From Gigaspora rosea (lineage: Eukaryota; Glomeromycota; Glomeromycetes; Diversisporales; Gigasporaceae), in contig QKWP01001923.1 in NCBI GenBank assembly GCA_003550325.1, positions 16,330 to 80,329 on the forward strand: a stretch of 64,000 nt of DNA, in the 5' to 3' direction. Positions 34,190 to 46,015 of the stretch are shown in pieces. The position numbers and the translations under genes are program-made. Position 1 is the stretch's first letter. Every line of letters begins with the position of its first letter. Below the pieces are notes generated by a model. It was given only the letters and a program-made list of their open reading frames with translations, searched no databases and was not told the origin of the DNA.

Positions 34190-35660
34190 AATATTCTTCT
34201 GTTATTTTTATAAATTGTATCTATAAAACAAACAAGTTTAAAATGCCTTTGTTAAGTATCATTAGTATTACTAGTTTTAATACCATCTTTTATTTTTGGT
34301 TTGTTTTTGAAAGGTAAAAAAAACAGATTTCCAATAGGCTCTGAATTATTTTGCTTGACTGTTTTATGATATGCAAGACTAGATGTTATAGTACAGATAG
34401 GGAGTTCACTTTTATAAATATGCTTAAGATAGCTTTTCCAAATTTTGTAAATCTATTATATACATAGCACATCAGCAAAAATATTTTAAAGAACTACAAG
34501 CCATAGTTTCCAAGAGAAACAAACAATAAGAAGAGTAATAAATGGAAAGATTTTTTCAAAGTAGAATAAAGTTGTCTAATTAGTAACCAAAGAAAAGTTT
34601 GAAGAAAAATAGAATATACTTTGTTCTTTTATATTAATAAATCTCATATTATTGCTTATTTTGAAGATACTTGATTGCTGTTAAAAAAAAAGTTTGTAGC
34701 TATATAGACAAATTTATACTCTATCTAGTTACAACCAGTGTTTAAAATTCAAATTCAAAATTATGGTCTCAAATGAACTAAATTTAGAGTATTAATGTTC
34801 TCAAAAAATTTTTAATGTTCTCATTATATAGAATATTATTTTTTAAATATGCATATATTTTTATCGTATAAACCTATCTTGGACTTTTAAGTAAAGTTAT
34901 AGACAAAGGCTTTCTGATTTTAATAGTACTTAGAACATTTAAATTGGTTGAATTGATCATGTGATATACTTATTTAACTTTTTGCAACTATAAATCTTTT
35001 CTTCAAATATGTAAAAAAAAACTAATACTAATAATATTTTGAGAACATTTTATCAGTGCAAAATGTTCTCAAATAAGAAAACATTATTTTAAATATTAAT
35101 GTTCTTAAAAAAATTTTAATGTTCCCATGAAAATATGAGAATATCAAATTTTAAACACTGGTTACAACTGTAACCTTTCATATTAAAGGTACCTATTCAA
35201 CTCTTAAATTCTATTTACAAGCATCAACAGGTGATCTCTGCTGAGTTCATATAACAATATCTGTAGTAGCTAATTAAAAAAAAATTTAATACAAAAGTTG
35301 TATTCAACATATTCATATTCCACTTTCTGTACTCAATAATCCTTTATATGTTAATATTTTCAGTATTTGCTTTTAAGAAGATAAATAAACAGTACAAAAA
35401 GGCAGACCAAGCAACAGCTTAGAAACTTTGCTTTCATGTTCTGGATCCTTCTCAAAAACAATAGGGCTTCCTTGTGCTCACACTATTAATTTTTTAGAAA
35501 ATGACCAACCTTTAATGCTCTATAATATCCATAAACATTGGTGGATTCAAGAATGCATACTAGTGTTAGAGGTTGAAGAAAATACTATTTGTAATGAAAA
35601 TGCTCTACAACCTCTTTTACAAAACCTACAAAAGAGATATCAAGAATGGCTAAGGTTCTA
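34190..35660 (+). pseudogene. MULE transposase remnant, DDE core and SWIM zinc finger
   Basis: Decayed C-terminal two thirds of a Mutator-like transposase. Readable blocks in order: YKTNKFKMPLLSIISITSFN (34222-34281), a STDREF..NMLKIAFPN segment ending in a HISKNILKN block (about 34395-34500), KKFVAI (34690), STGDL (35230), NNPLY and FAFKKINKQYKKADQAT (35345-35420), and the SWIM-type finger FSKTIGLPCAHTINFL with DIHKHWWI-like NIHKHWWIQ (35448-35560). Several expected Trp codons are TAG, in the TWHI block and twice in the KKFVA.W block, and the first catalytic Asp position reads Asn. A hAT-like MITE at 34736-35160 splits the reading frame. The N-terminal part is missing. It cannot be active. 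Confidence 0.82.
34736..35160. mobile_element. hAT-like MITE inside the MULE relic
   Basis: Ends CAGTGTTTAAAATT and AATTTTAAACACTG are inverted, flanked by a perfect 8-bp duplication GTTACAAC (34728-34735 and 35161-35168). CAGTG fits the hAT end consensus. The interior is tiled with AATGTTCTCA or its reverse complement. Removing it rejoins the two halves of the MULE alignment. Confidence 0.88.
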
Positions 35661-36210
35661 GCAAGCAGCAATATCTGTAATATTAAAGAACATAATCAAT
35701 ACAGTACCAATAGTCTTGCAGAATCCAAAATAGTTTTTACAAGAGAATGCCCTTCTAATGTTTCTCAATATAGTTCAGTAAACTCAATTAGAAGAAATCA
35801 TTTTGGGTTTGAGTTAGTAGAGCATAAAGGATGACAATGCACTCTGTGCTGACTAAACACAATTCGCATACTTGCCCAAGTGGAAGGTAATATTAGTTCA
35901 AATTATTTAGCTAGCAACTAAATTTAAATAAAAATGTAAAAAAAATAAATACTTATTTTTATGACACTAAATATGCTAGTGTAATAAATATTTTGATCTT
36001 GCTTTATGTTCAACTAATCCTTATAATATGTTAGATAAATGAATATATATGAACTGTATCAAATAGGTAAAGCGCAATAAATTTGATAAAAAAGCACAAG
36101 TACCAAACAAGTATTTTAAGTTTGAGAAATAGTTGAGATCAATGTTGATCACTAAAGTATTTGTCATGCTAAAACATTTAGTAAAGAACCTTATATATAC
36201 TATTTAGTAT
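35661..36210 (+). mobile_element. 3' flank of the MULE relic
   Basis: Holds the C-terminal extension (RECPSNVSQYSS, NSIRRNHFGFELVEHKG) and a non-coding end whose reverse complement is found at 29990-30540. 36211-36612 is AT-rich with nothing recognised. Confidence 0.6.
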
Positions 36211-36615
36211 TGTAGGTTAAGATAAAATATTAAAAAGGTAGAATTAAATCTGCCAACCAGATAATTTTTCTTTGTGAAGTTACAGTATTTATTATACGAT
36301 GTTTATTATTCAATCAAATCATGATTTTATTACATGGAGGTACAGATAACAAATTTTGGGGGTACGTATAATAGCCGCCTAAAAATATGATATATTCTTT
36401 AGGCTATATAATTATGTAATAATAATATTCATATACAGTACTTTATACATTGTTGTTCTATTACTTAATCTAAAGCTATACTACTAATTCTATAATATCA
36501 GAATAATGTTATAAACAAATTAAGATAACACATTGTAGTAAAGTTACAACTTTTTTGTAATATTGATATAAGTCATAGCTACACTAGCATAATATTATGT
36601 TATAATATAGATATA

Positions 36616-36799
36616 CAGTCAACTCTTTCTATACCGAACCCTCGAGTCTGGCCAAAAAAAAAGGTTCGCTATAAAAAATTACTATGTTTTCTTAAGAAGC
36701 CATAGCTTTTTATAACGAACTATTAAGAAATTTTAAAATTTTGAGTTCATTATAACCAGAATTCATTATAACGAGGTTCGTTATATTCAGAGTTGACTG
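36616..36799. repeat. mariner-like MITE (CAGTCAACTC ends)
   Basis: The ends CAGTCAACTCTTTCTATACC and GTTATATTCAGAGTTGACTG are inverted and each bordered by TA (36614-36615, 36800-36801). The subterminal words GGTTCGCTATA and TATAACGAAC repeat inside. From 36802 to 37439 I see no gene. Confidence 0.8.
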
Positions 36800-37439
36800 T
36801 AGCTCTAATTTATTATATAATAGATTGCCTTGATAATAAAGCAATTTATTAAATTAATAATAAATATGGTTAAAAATAAATCTTTACAGCAATTATTCTA
36901 AAATTATAGCTGATTTTAAACAAAAATTTAAATTTATTTTTAAACTATTTATATAATTTTTAATTTTCTAGTAGTTATCTCTGTATATTTTTGTTCATTC
37001 ATATGGCAAGCATACATTTATTATGGTTCATATACTTGACTACAACAGGTTGCGATAGTAGTACTATAGCTGTAATGTAATTGGAATAGCACTGTCATAT
37101 ATATATTAGTAAGCTTATTGTTATTACAATAGCATGTCAAAAATATATACAATTAAAACTTACATATAACATCTCAATATTTTTTTTGTTGAATGTTTCC
37201 TAGTAAAATAACTAAGCACTAGCAGTAAATGTCAGTAAATGTAAAAATATTTGCTTCTAAGTGAAGTTTTTGAGGATACTAATTATTTTTGCACAGGAAG
37301 CTAGAAATGGTTTTAAAATGATTTTTTGTTGATGAAACATTATGTTCTCAAAAAGTACTTTAAACTGATTTCTATCAGCCAATTATACAAATTTTGCCTA
37401 TAAAAGTTGAACAGAATACAAATTAGATCCTTGTTGTGG

Positions 37440-37790
37440 CCAAAATTGGTTACAATCAAGATGTATAAAATCGATTAAAATCGATTAAATTAAATCAATT
37501 AAGTTGACTATAATCAATTATGGCGGTTTGCAAAAAGGTGTGACCTTTACAGATCATGATATCATGTAAAATCAGCTGATTCTAGTGGATTTTTCGATTC
37601 TTGAAGAATTTCCGCTATCATCATCATGGTTACACCTTTTGCAAACCGCTATAATTTTATACATATCGATTATAATCGATAAAAATCTCTCGTATTTATT
37701 GCGTTTTGCAAAAAAATATGACCTTTGCAGATCACAATGTCGTGTGAAAATCGGGATTTTATAGATTTTTCGAGATTTTAAGAATTAAAT
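37440..37790. repeat. MITE TATGGCGGTTTGCAAAAGGTG with a partial second copy
   Basis: 37517-37656 has near-perfect inverted ends (TATGGCGGTTTGCAAAAAGG against CCTTTTGCAAACCGCTATA). It is flanked by TATAATCGATTA-type words at 37448-37510 and 37660-37680. 37697-37790 repeats the left half (GCGTTTTGCAAAAAAATATG, ATGACCTTTGCAGATCA) as a direct copy. Confidence 0.7.
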
Positions 37791-37806
37791 CGATTTCAAA
37801 GGGATT

Positions 37807-38246
37807 AGCTAAATTTTCCCCACCAGTTCCTATTGGACGAACTTAGAAATTTTGATTCGATCAAATAACGTAAATACTATTAAAAAAGCATAAAGATCTG
37901 ATAGAACGTATACTATACCAAAATTTTTCTTTTAGTTAGAACACGAAAGGGCAACAGATTTTAGGATTAGGTTTGTGATTTAGATTGGGTAGTTAGAAAT
38001 CGGTTTAATTAGAAATAGGGTTAGTAGAGAGTTAGGAATTTGGTAGTTAGTGTTTTAGAGCTATGTTTGTGATTAAGAACCAGGTTAGTAAAGATGAGTT
38101 GAAAAATAGAGGGTTTTGTAAACAACATTTTAAGTTATTGACGATTTTTGAAAAACTTAGATTTTTTTGAAATTTTATGCTACAGTTGATCTTATAATTT
38201 GATCGGTAAACTAAGAGCGGCGTAGTCTAACTGGTGGGAAATTAGG
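37807..38246. repeat. MITE with AATTTTCCCCACCAGTT ends and TTAGGG-like core
   Basis: The left AATTTTCCCCACCAGTTCC and right AACTGGTGGGAAATT are inverted. The core (37970-38060) is a degenerate run of GTTAGAAATAGGGTTAG-type words. Confidence 0.65.
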
Positions 38247-38270
38247 GAACCGATTTCAAAGAAATATAAA

Positions 38271-38850
38271 CGTATTGCCATAAAGATTTACGTGATAATC
38301 GAAAAAATTTTGAAGTTCATTTAAGTTAGGGTCTATGTTTGTATTAGAAGTTAGAGTTCCTATAGTAAAATCGCACAAGGGAAACTTTTGTTAAAGCACT
38401 AAAGGCGGTTGGTTTCTTTTTGATAAAACGAAGAATTTTCGATCATATTACGTTACACCTGATCTCGAAATATGATTGGTTTACACCACAAAAATTTACG
38501 TGACTGCAGAATTTTTATGGCGATACTTATAGAAAAAATCGATAATTTGGGAGCAAAAATTTCAATTTCTTTCATGTCTTCAGCACCACCAAAAAGCTAC
38601 AGTCACATGAAATTTTTGTGGCACAAACAAATCAGATTTCGAGATCAGGTATAACGCAACATGATCAGGAAATTCAAAACAAACGTTCAAGTTGCATAAG
38701 AAACAACTACCTTTAGTGCTCTAGCCTTTAAGCAATTTTACTATAGGATATCTAACTTCTAACTCTTAACATAGACCCTAACCCAAACTTAAATAAACTT
38801 TTAAAAGCTTTTCGATAATTACGTAACTGCAACTTTTTGGTGGCGATACT
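38271..38850. repeat. Foldback element, arms about 220 bp
   Basis: The left arm (about 38271-38508) and right arm (about 38600-38850) are inverted copies. Landmarks are GCACTAAAGGCGGTTGGTTT against GAAACAACTACCTTTAGTGC, TGATCTCGAAATATGATTGG against CAGATTTCGAGATCA, and GGGTCTATG against CATAGACCC beside a CCCTAACCC word. Only the right arm is present at the left edge of duplication copy B (44845-45060), so a duplication breakpoint falls in this element. Confidence 0.78.
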
Positions 38851-39707
38851 GAGAAAGATTAAAAACACGAGTTTTATTTATTGTAAGATACTCAGGTAAT
38901 AGCCGATTGATAATAAAAAACGTTTTCTAGTTGGCAAATAATAACGTACGTACTATGTATATTGTTTTTTTTTGTGATAATTATAAAATTACTAAAACAA
39001 TTTATTATTTAAATATTTAAATGCCTTTATGTTCTTTATTTATAAAAATAAAATAAAAATAAAATAAAAAATAAAAATAAAAATAAAATAAAAAATAAAA
39101 CAAAAATAACAAAAATTAAAAATAAAAAAAAAATTAAAATAAATAAAAATAAAAAACTAAAGTAATACTGGTCATCAGCAGTAATTAGTTGCTGAAGGCC
39201 ATTGTTTTGGAAGAAAGCTTCTGCTAATGCTTCCAAGTAACTTTCTTCCAAACAACGCTTATATTGTTTAAGGTTGTGTCACATTAAATTGCGTTTGCAA
39301 TTTTCTTTTGCTCCACGAGGTCCAATGTTGTTATGATTAAGTTTTAAATCTTTCAGCTTTACCTCCATGGCATTCTTTGAAAGATTTAAAAACGTCAGTG
39401 TGAAGTTTTCGCAAGAGTGTTTGCAATGAAAAGTAACTTATTTCCTTCCTGATTTCCAAGAAGATTGTTTAAAAGATTCAGAGTCGATGTAGAGTTTGCA
39501 TATAGTGCTTCCATTAAAAATGATTGACGTGTTCATGAGTCCGAGGTTATTATTCCGGAGTTCCAATGAATTCAATAATCAAAAACGGCAGTCAGCTGAT
39601 CGATTTCATGCTGTTTGCATTTACGTTGTTCATTTAAAACATTTACATTGTCTCTTGTAAATGTTTCATAGCGTTGATAAAATCACCTTGTTTAAGGCAC
39701 TCACAAG

Positions 39708-39822
39708 TACCTCTATCCGGATTTATATATGGATATATACTATGTCGTATGACATAGTGTTTTTGGATCCGGATAAAAGTAAATCCGGATATAAAAAATA
39801 TATCCGGATAGAGGTATTAACT
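39708..39822. repeat. CCGGAT MITE at site 1, copy A
   Basis: Palindromic element TACCTCTATCCGGATTTATA ... TATCCGGATAGAGGTA, flanked by ACTCACAAG and ACTCACGTA. It sits at the same site as 45892-46015 in copy B, so it inserted before the duplication. Confidence 0.8.
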
Positions 39823-39955
39823 TACTCACGTACTTTATCAACACTTGTAAATTAATCCGTCAAAAATCAAAAATTTCCTTTGCGTCAAAGCAGCGCCGTT
39901 TCAGGTCGTTGTCCCAGCATGTTTTATAAAAAGTAATATATTAAGCTGGGGTAGA

Positions 39956-40075
39956 AGTTAACACCTCTATCTGGATTTATATCCGAATATAAATAAATCC
40001 AGGTAATCCGGATATATACGATAAAACCGGATTAATCCAGGTATAAAAATATATCCGGATTGAGGTATTAACTCT
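39956..40075. repeat. CCGGAT MITE at site 2, copy A
   Basis: AGTTAACACCTCTATCTGGA ... CCGGATTGAGGTATTAACT within the kinase C-lobe. The orthologous insertion in copy B is 46158-46288. Confidence 0.8.
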
Positions 40076-40530
40076 AAGTTGCGGTACCTCCTATAAACAT
40101 TTCCCTATTTTTTTGTAATATATGAGAAATGAATGTTTCGTGCGTGTAAGGCATCTTGCTGCTTGAAATTTCCCAAAAATTACTCCAAGACTAAACACAT
40201 CCGATTTTTTATCACGTAAAGGATCTGTATATACGATATTAGAGACCGAGTTGGATATCGTTGGATATCTCAAAATCGTGATCTTTGGATTCCTCAACGA
40301 ATTAATATATTATTCGGATGCTATGAGAGTTATTTAGTGAATAAAAAAATAACTATATAAGTATACATTATTGGGCAAAAATTGGTGAATTAACAGTAAA
40401 TAATGGTAATTTGGCAATTGCCGCTCTACGGCACGTGTAGTCAAATTACATGACACGTGAAAAATAACAAAGAGAAATAATTTTATGATCAAATATAATT
40501 ACTTACAATATTATGATGAATTATCTGCTT

Positions 40531-40622
40531 GAGTACCTCTATCTGGTTTTATATATCCGAATCCAGGTTTAAATTTAAATCCGGATATATACGATAAAAC
40601 CAGATTAATCCGGATATGAAAA
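40531..40622. repeat. CCGGAT MITE at site 3, copy A (right end lost)
   Basis: GAGTACCTCTATCTGG to ATTAATCCGGATATGAAAA; the right terminal GAGGTATTAAC is missing. It corresponds to 46776-46893 in copy B. Confidence 0.7.
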
Positions 40623-41197
40623 CTAGCGATATACAATTTATCTGCCTATTCCAATATCTCAAAATAATTATCCAAACTTTGTCGTAAATTTCCTTTATTA
40701 GCGTATTGAAAAACCGTATTATAATTTCCTATTTCGTCTGTTTTATTTATTATATGTAATAATAAATATAAATGAATTTTATAATTAAGTATATATTATT
40801 ATTCTCTATTCTCAGAATTATATAAATCATTCTGTATATGTACCTTTGGTAATCCAATAAAATGAAATAATACTTTGATGACCATCAGCTTTTCGTCCAT
40901 TGTTTACATGAATTATTATCAAATTAATAATTTCTTTGTAATAGCCATAATCGATTTGGATACGTTTAAGAACGACTGTTAATCCAAGACTTCTCCATTC
41001 GGATTTATAAAGTGGTATAGAATTTTCAATATTTTCTTTGAATACATATTGTCTTACGGTTCGTAAAAATTCGTTATATTCGATATATATTGTCAACTTT
41101 TTTCTAAAGTATCACCCATGACTTTACTCTTTTGATGACGTGTGCAAATAATTTAAAAGTAGGGCACGCAAGTGAAATTAAGAAAAAGTCAAACGTG

Positions 41198-41260
41198 TAG
41201 GGTTAGGGTTAGATATAAAAAGGGGCGGATTTGGGGGGTGGTTTTAGGGTTTGGGCTAAG
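41198..41260. repeat. Telomere-like tract upstream of the pseudokinase gene
   Basis: GTAGGGTTAGGGTTAG followed by GGGGCGGATTTGGGGGGTGG and TTTTAGGGTTTGGG: three short G-rich runs in 60 bp of otherwise AT-rich DNA. Confidence 0.55.
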
Positions 41261-41395
41261 GAATAATTCGGAATATATCTATTGGGCTTAGGAAAAAGTA
41301 GGTAGAATACGCAAGTGATATGAAGAAAAAGATGTACTGTACGTACTGTACGTACGAACGTATCTCTATTTAAGGAGATCAGATTTTGCAAATTT

Positions 41396-41535
41396 GTCTA
41401 TCACGTGTTTATTCTTATTGGCCCATATTGCAGATCATAACTGTTTATAGCTACCAAATTGTTGATCAGTAGCTATAAACAGTGATGATCTGCAATATGG
41501 GCCAATAAGAATAAACAAAACAATGCGTGATAGAC
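41396..41535. repeat. Near-perfect hairpin MITE
   Basis: GTCTATCACG ... CGTGATAGAC outside, and GTTTATTCTTATTGGCCCAT, ATTGCAGATCAT and CTGTTTATAGCTA mirrored inside. The total stem is about 60 bp with very few mismatches around a loop of about 16 bp. The arm identity suggests a young insertion or active arm homogenisation. It lies in the segment missing from copy B. The remainder of 41536-42180 holds nothing recognised. Confidence 0.8.
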
Positions 41536-43459
41536 CACATGATTTGCCTACCCCCTATGACTGTATGATATTACGTTCTAATTACGTATTTTTATAATTG
41601 ACAATACATAATTAACATATGTCAACTTGTATCATATAGATCACAGAATTACTATTAATATCGATAGTAATAATTACGTATTCGATTTATTAAGACTATT
41701 CTTTCAATGCCGCATTAGTCAACCAATTAAAAGTCAATCAAAAGTTAGAAGACGGTTATTGTCGTTTTTTATACATATATATAATAAACGATTATTTTAT
41801 ACATTTTAATCGCATAATATATCATTTGTAAGATTAAGTTTTAACATGTGGCACTTGCTTTTTTTTATCGCGCACCCCAATATATAATAGTTATTGTACT
41901 CTAATAAGTAAACTATAATAAGAATAAAGCATAGGGCCAAAAATCAAGTTTATAATGTAAAGTATAACTTATATGTTACGTGTCATTTTGAAATTTGTTG
42001 ATTATATGAATTGACACGTATTATTTTCTAATCTCCACCGATCGATAAAGGAAGTTACATAATATAATATTACGTATTAGCAAAAAAGCATATGAAAGCA
42101 TATTATGATAGAATATATTAACGGATTGTACTGTCTTTTTCACCAAAAAGCAACCGGTTTAAGTAGAACAAATAAAAAAAAACTGCTGCTATTGTCGAAA
42201 AACCAATTGCATGCGAAATCTGTCAAAATTGGAAATTCATGTAATCAAGGAGCATTTATGCGTAAAATAATGTTCAAATCTTATTTCGCAAAAATTATAC
42301 TGATTGTAAAATAACACGCTTTATTTTTAAATTTACGAATGATATTTTATCAGTTTCGAAACAACATAAATCGAAAAACGATGATACTGTGAGAGTTTTT
42401 TTTAACAATTATCCAAAATTCAGTAGTATGTACGTCGCTAAGAGTTTTTTAACAATAACTAGGCAATTAAAATAATAATTTTGGTATATAATCAGTTGAG
42501 TTTTGAATTAATGACTAACTTTACCACTAAATATTAGATATTCAGGTATATTCGGTTAGATTATTTTTTAAATTTTTTAAATGATCGGCATGCACCTTAA
42601 CATAATATTAGTAGTCATAAGTCAACGGATTGAAAAAGTGCTAATGAGCCCTGTGAAAATAGCCGTGGGAACGGACAGCTACATAATCAAGATTACAGAG
42701 TAATAAAGGACGCAAGTGCGATTCGATCGATAATGAAAGATTGATATTAATAAAATATTCGTAATCGTCGATACAATGATAAGAGACTATTATCCAAGTG
42801 TTATTAAATAAAGTGTTCGTAGCGATAGTTGGGGATTCCCTTTTTATTTTTACATACAATTCTTTGAACGAGTAAAATATGCTGTTTTGATGTACCTCTT
42901 GAGAATTTTAAGAATTTTCATTAAATAAAAATAATATTTTAAAAAATCTCTTTTTTTTTGGTAATGCATTTTATTTTATTTTATTTTATTTTTTTAAATT
43001 TCAGGAGATAAAAAATTAGATATGCGGTTTTTTTGAGATTAAAAAAAAAAAAATTATAATTTTGACATAATAAAAGTGGTATCAAAAGCGAAAAATTTCA
43101 GATATCAAACTAAATAGTAAATAATTATTAAAAAAGGCAATTTCTATTTGTACACGGATGTTTGTACCTAAAAAACCAACTGATATCTTCAATTTTCAAT
43201 ATGAAACCACATTTTGGCTTCTAACAAAAAAAAAACTCCTCGCGAAATTTTGGCATAAACAGTGTATAAACTAACTCCCGCTCCAATTCCAAACACACCC
43301 TTACCCTAACTATAAACCTGGGTTTATTTTTTCGTTTATAAAAATTATTTGTTTGGCATGTTACACGAAATTGTAGATCAAAAATGACTAGTGTAAATTT
43401 ATAAATTTTCTTTAAAAAATTAATTTTTTTAAAAATTTTATATATATTAATTTATAGTT

Positions 43460-43745
43460 AACAAACAATCGAAGGCTACTACTCCAGCAAAAAAAACGTT
43501 CTATACAAACTCCCAAAAATAAAAGACCACAAAGATCAGCTGAAAGTAATTTGGATAAGAATGATATTCGAATACAAATAATGAACCAGCAATGATCACA
43601 ATAGAAAAATTGGAATACAAAGAAGTATGCTTTTAATTGATGAAAGTAGAAAATTGAGAGAATTACGAATTGCTAATACAGCTAAGGAAGTGAACATGGA
43701 CACAATGACGATAATCTATTAGATAAATATATTAATTATAGATTT
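43460..43745 (+). pseudogene. Decayed coding fragment, copy A
   Basis: Frame-shifted remnant. One frame gives SKATTPAKK then QTPKNKRPQRSAESN-like text and another gives MLLIDESRKLRELRIANTAK, a Lys/Glu/Arg/Leu-rich helical pattern as in the C-terminal coiled coils of many transcription-factor-like proteins. The copy at 50495-50800 is also broken, with different indels. Family unknown. 43746-44740 holds no recognised gene. Confidence 0.32.
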
Positions 43746-44786
43746 GCATTTAATAATGCTAACGAATACAATTTATTTAAATATATATGTATGATATCGT
43801 ATATGTATATTGTCCGAAGTACGTATAAGAATCATATATATGTTTTATATATTTTATACAAGTTAGTATGTCCGACAAGTGAGTAGGTCTGACGTAATTC
43901 TAGTATTCGTATATACGTTATACGCTTTTTCGATTTTTTATACGTACATTTACTACTTTAGGTAATACCTATTTGGGTCATAAATTTGAAATATTGTTTA
44001 GTGACGCAATAAAAAATGCGGTATATATTAAATGTCACTAGAAATTGACGAAGCTAGAAATTAGAGACCTCGATCCAACAATATAAACCCTGCCAAAATC
44101 CGCTTAATTATACTCTTTCATTATCAAAATTACCCTAATTCTTAATCTAACTATTAAAAAAAGCACCCCATACTAAAATAAAAAAATTCCAGCTTCAGCT
44201 GTGACATTCAGCAGTCATAATATAAATATGAAATAAGTAAGTTATAATATGAAAATGGTCGATTCCAGGGAAGAGATGGTTGGATCGCGAAGTGAGGTTA
44301 AAGACATTTCATTAATTTTATAATTTACTATATATACTTGTATATATAAATTTTGGAAATGCACGGGTCTGATCATGAGGTAGTTGCCCAATCACAAAAT
44401 GGTTTAGTATCCACGTGATACACTTTCTGTTAACCATATTACAATTTCTTTCGTAACTTTGAAGCAAACTAACTCGCGTTGTAAATGAATAAAACTATTC
44501 ACCCAGGTTAAAATATAGCTTATAAACACAAGAGCTTTATTAAAAAAATAAACAGTGCTTTAATCAGCGAAGAGAACATGCAATCAGAACTCCTAATTGG
44601 TTAGTTGAATTTATAAATATCATATCGACTAGAAAAGTCGACTATTATCGACTGCAAGCACTAACTTGAGAATGTTCTACGCGTGATTTAACTAATAATT
44701 ATGTTATACAATGAAATTCTATCAGACGAAAAAATTTTAACTATATACCGGCGTGGCTGACTTGCAGGAATGTGGTCAAGGGCCGA

Positions 44787-44809
44787 CCCGCCCTCCCGCC
44801 CTCCCGCCC
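44787..44809 (-). other. G-quadruplex-forming GC island between duplication copies
   Basis: The minus strand has six GGG runs with one-base loops (GGGCGGGAGGGCGGGAGGGC continuing to GGG). It lies in a GC-rich patch of about 90 bp (44745-44835), in sharp contrast to the AT-rich surroundings and immediately left of the start of copy B. Confidence 0.8.
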
Positions 44810-45891
44810 GGTTGATGGGCCGAGGTCAGCCTGTATCACTATTGCAGTCACATGAAATTTTTGTGGCGCAAAAAAATCAGATTTCAAGATCATAACGCAA
44901 CATGATCAGGAAATTCAAAACAAACGTTCAAGTTGCATAAGAAACCACTGCCTTTAGTGCTCTAACAGAAAGTTTTCCTTAAGCAATTTTACCATAGGAT
45001 CTCTAATTCGATAATCATGTAACTCAACTTTTTGGTGGCGATACTGAGAAAGATTAAAAATACGAGTTTTATTTATTGTAAGATACTCAGATACAAATCA
45101 ATAGCCGATTTGATAATAAAAAAACTTTTCTATGGGCAAATAATAGTATATTGTTTTTTTTGTGATAATTATAAAATCACTAAAACTGTTTATTCTTTAA
45201 ATATTTAAACGCCCTTTATGTTCTTTATTTATAAAAAAAAAATAAAATAAAATATAAAATAAAATAAAAAATAAAAATAAAATAAAAAATAAAACAAAAA
45301 ATAATAAAATAAAAATAAAAAAAAATTAAAATAAATAAAAATAAAAAATACTATTTAAAGTAATATAACTTTCTTCCAAACAAATGCGTAATTGTTTAAG
45401 GTCATGTTCACATAAAATTGCATTTGCAATTTCTTTTGCTCCATGAGGTCCAATGTTGTTATTATTAAGTTTTAAATCTTTCAGGGAGGTGTTTTTGCAA
45501 AGCGCATTTCTATCGCTTTACCTCCTTTAAATCCAATAGCATTTGTTGAAAGGTTTAAAAACGTCGGTATGGAGTTTTCACAAAGAGCGTTTGCAATGGA
45601 AAGCTAACTCATTTCCTCCCTGATTTCCAAGAAGATTGTTTAAAAGATTCAGAGAAATCGACGTAGAGTTTGCACATAGCGCTTCTATTAAAAATGACTG
45701 ACGTTTCATGAGTCCGAGGTTATTATTCCAGAGTTCCAGTGGATTCAATAATTTGTTGTAATCAAAAATGGCAGTCAGCTGATCGATTTCATGCTGTTTG
45801 CATTTACGTTGTTCATTTACATTTTCTCTTGTAAATGTTTCGTAAATTTTTATAGCGTTGATAAAATTACCTTGCTTTAGGCACTCACGTG

Positions 45892-46015
45892 TACCTCTAT
45901 CCGGATTTATATACGGATATATACTATGTCGTGTGATATAACGTGACATAGTATTTTATATCCGAATATAAGTAAATCCGGATTTAAATTTAAATCCGGA
46001 TAGAGGTATTAACTT
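45892..46015. repeat. CCGGAT MITE at site 1, copy B, with 9-bp duplication
   Basis: A 124 bp element flanked by a perfect 9-bp repeat ACTCACGTG (45883-45891 and 46016-46024). Nine bases is the usual duplication length for Mutator-like transposases. Confidence 0.82.

Larger units (their letters stand above)
39120..41119 (-). pseudogene. Pseudokinase-LRR gene, copy A (broken)
   Basis: Minus-strand remnant of a protein kinase-like domain followed by leucine-rich repeats. The N-lobe (from ATG at 41119) reads EWRSLGLTVVLKRIQ, keeping the VxLK lysine, then IISFYWITK. A 106-nt intron (40843-40738) is followed by VFQYANKGNLRQSL. Next come a catalytic-loop equivalent IIHHNI/HPNNILI in place of HRDL-x-x-N, then SDVFSLGVIF. 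The lower half carries LRR (ribonuclease-inhibitor type) remnants ending EALAEAFFQNNGLQQLI (about 39240-39160). Breaks: a frameshift near 41097, TAG in place of the expected Trp after FEILE, a stop after HPNNILIR, and three CCGGAT MITEs (39708, 39956, 40531). The loss of the catalytic Asp is shared with copy B, so it predates the duplication. Such kinases are expanded in arbuscular mycorrhizal fungi (family knowledge). Confidence 0.78.
38600..43805. repeat. Segmental duplication, copy A
   Basis: Collinear with copy B (44845-50875) in the same orientation. Shared landmarks are AACGCAACATGATCAGGAAA (38652, 44896), the A-rich tract (39040, 45236), the kinase-LRR pseudogene, TGCATGCGAAATCTGTCAAA (42209, 49518) and AACAATCGAAGGCTACTACT (43465, 50508). 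A contains about 1.18 kb (41010-42190) missing from B and lacks two insertions present in B. A-only sequence at about 43090-43435 includes an ACCCTTACCCTAACT tract. Confidence 0.88.

Noticed and set aside
29990-36210. A single 6.2 kb MULE with ~500-bp terminal inverted repeats
   Set aside because: Both arms contain the C-terminal coding end of the transposase, which would be inside, not in the terminal repeats; two oppositely oriented copies explain it better.
39036-39251. Membrane protein from the A-rich tract
   Set aside because: The hydrophobic part is the translation of (AAAATA)n; only the LEESYLEALAEAFF part belongs to the LRR pseudogene.
42105-42314. Short open frame in duplication copy A
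   Set aside because: The duplicate in copy B has different indels and no open frame, so it is probably non-coding.
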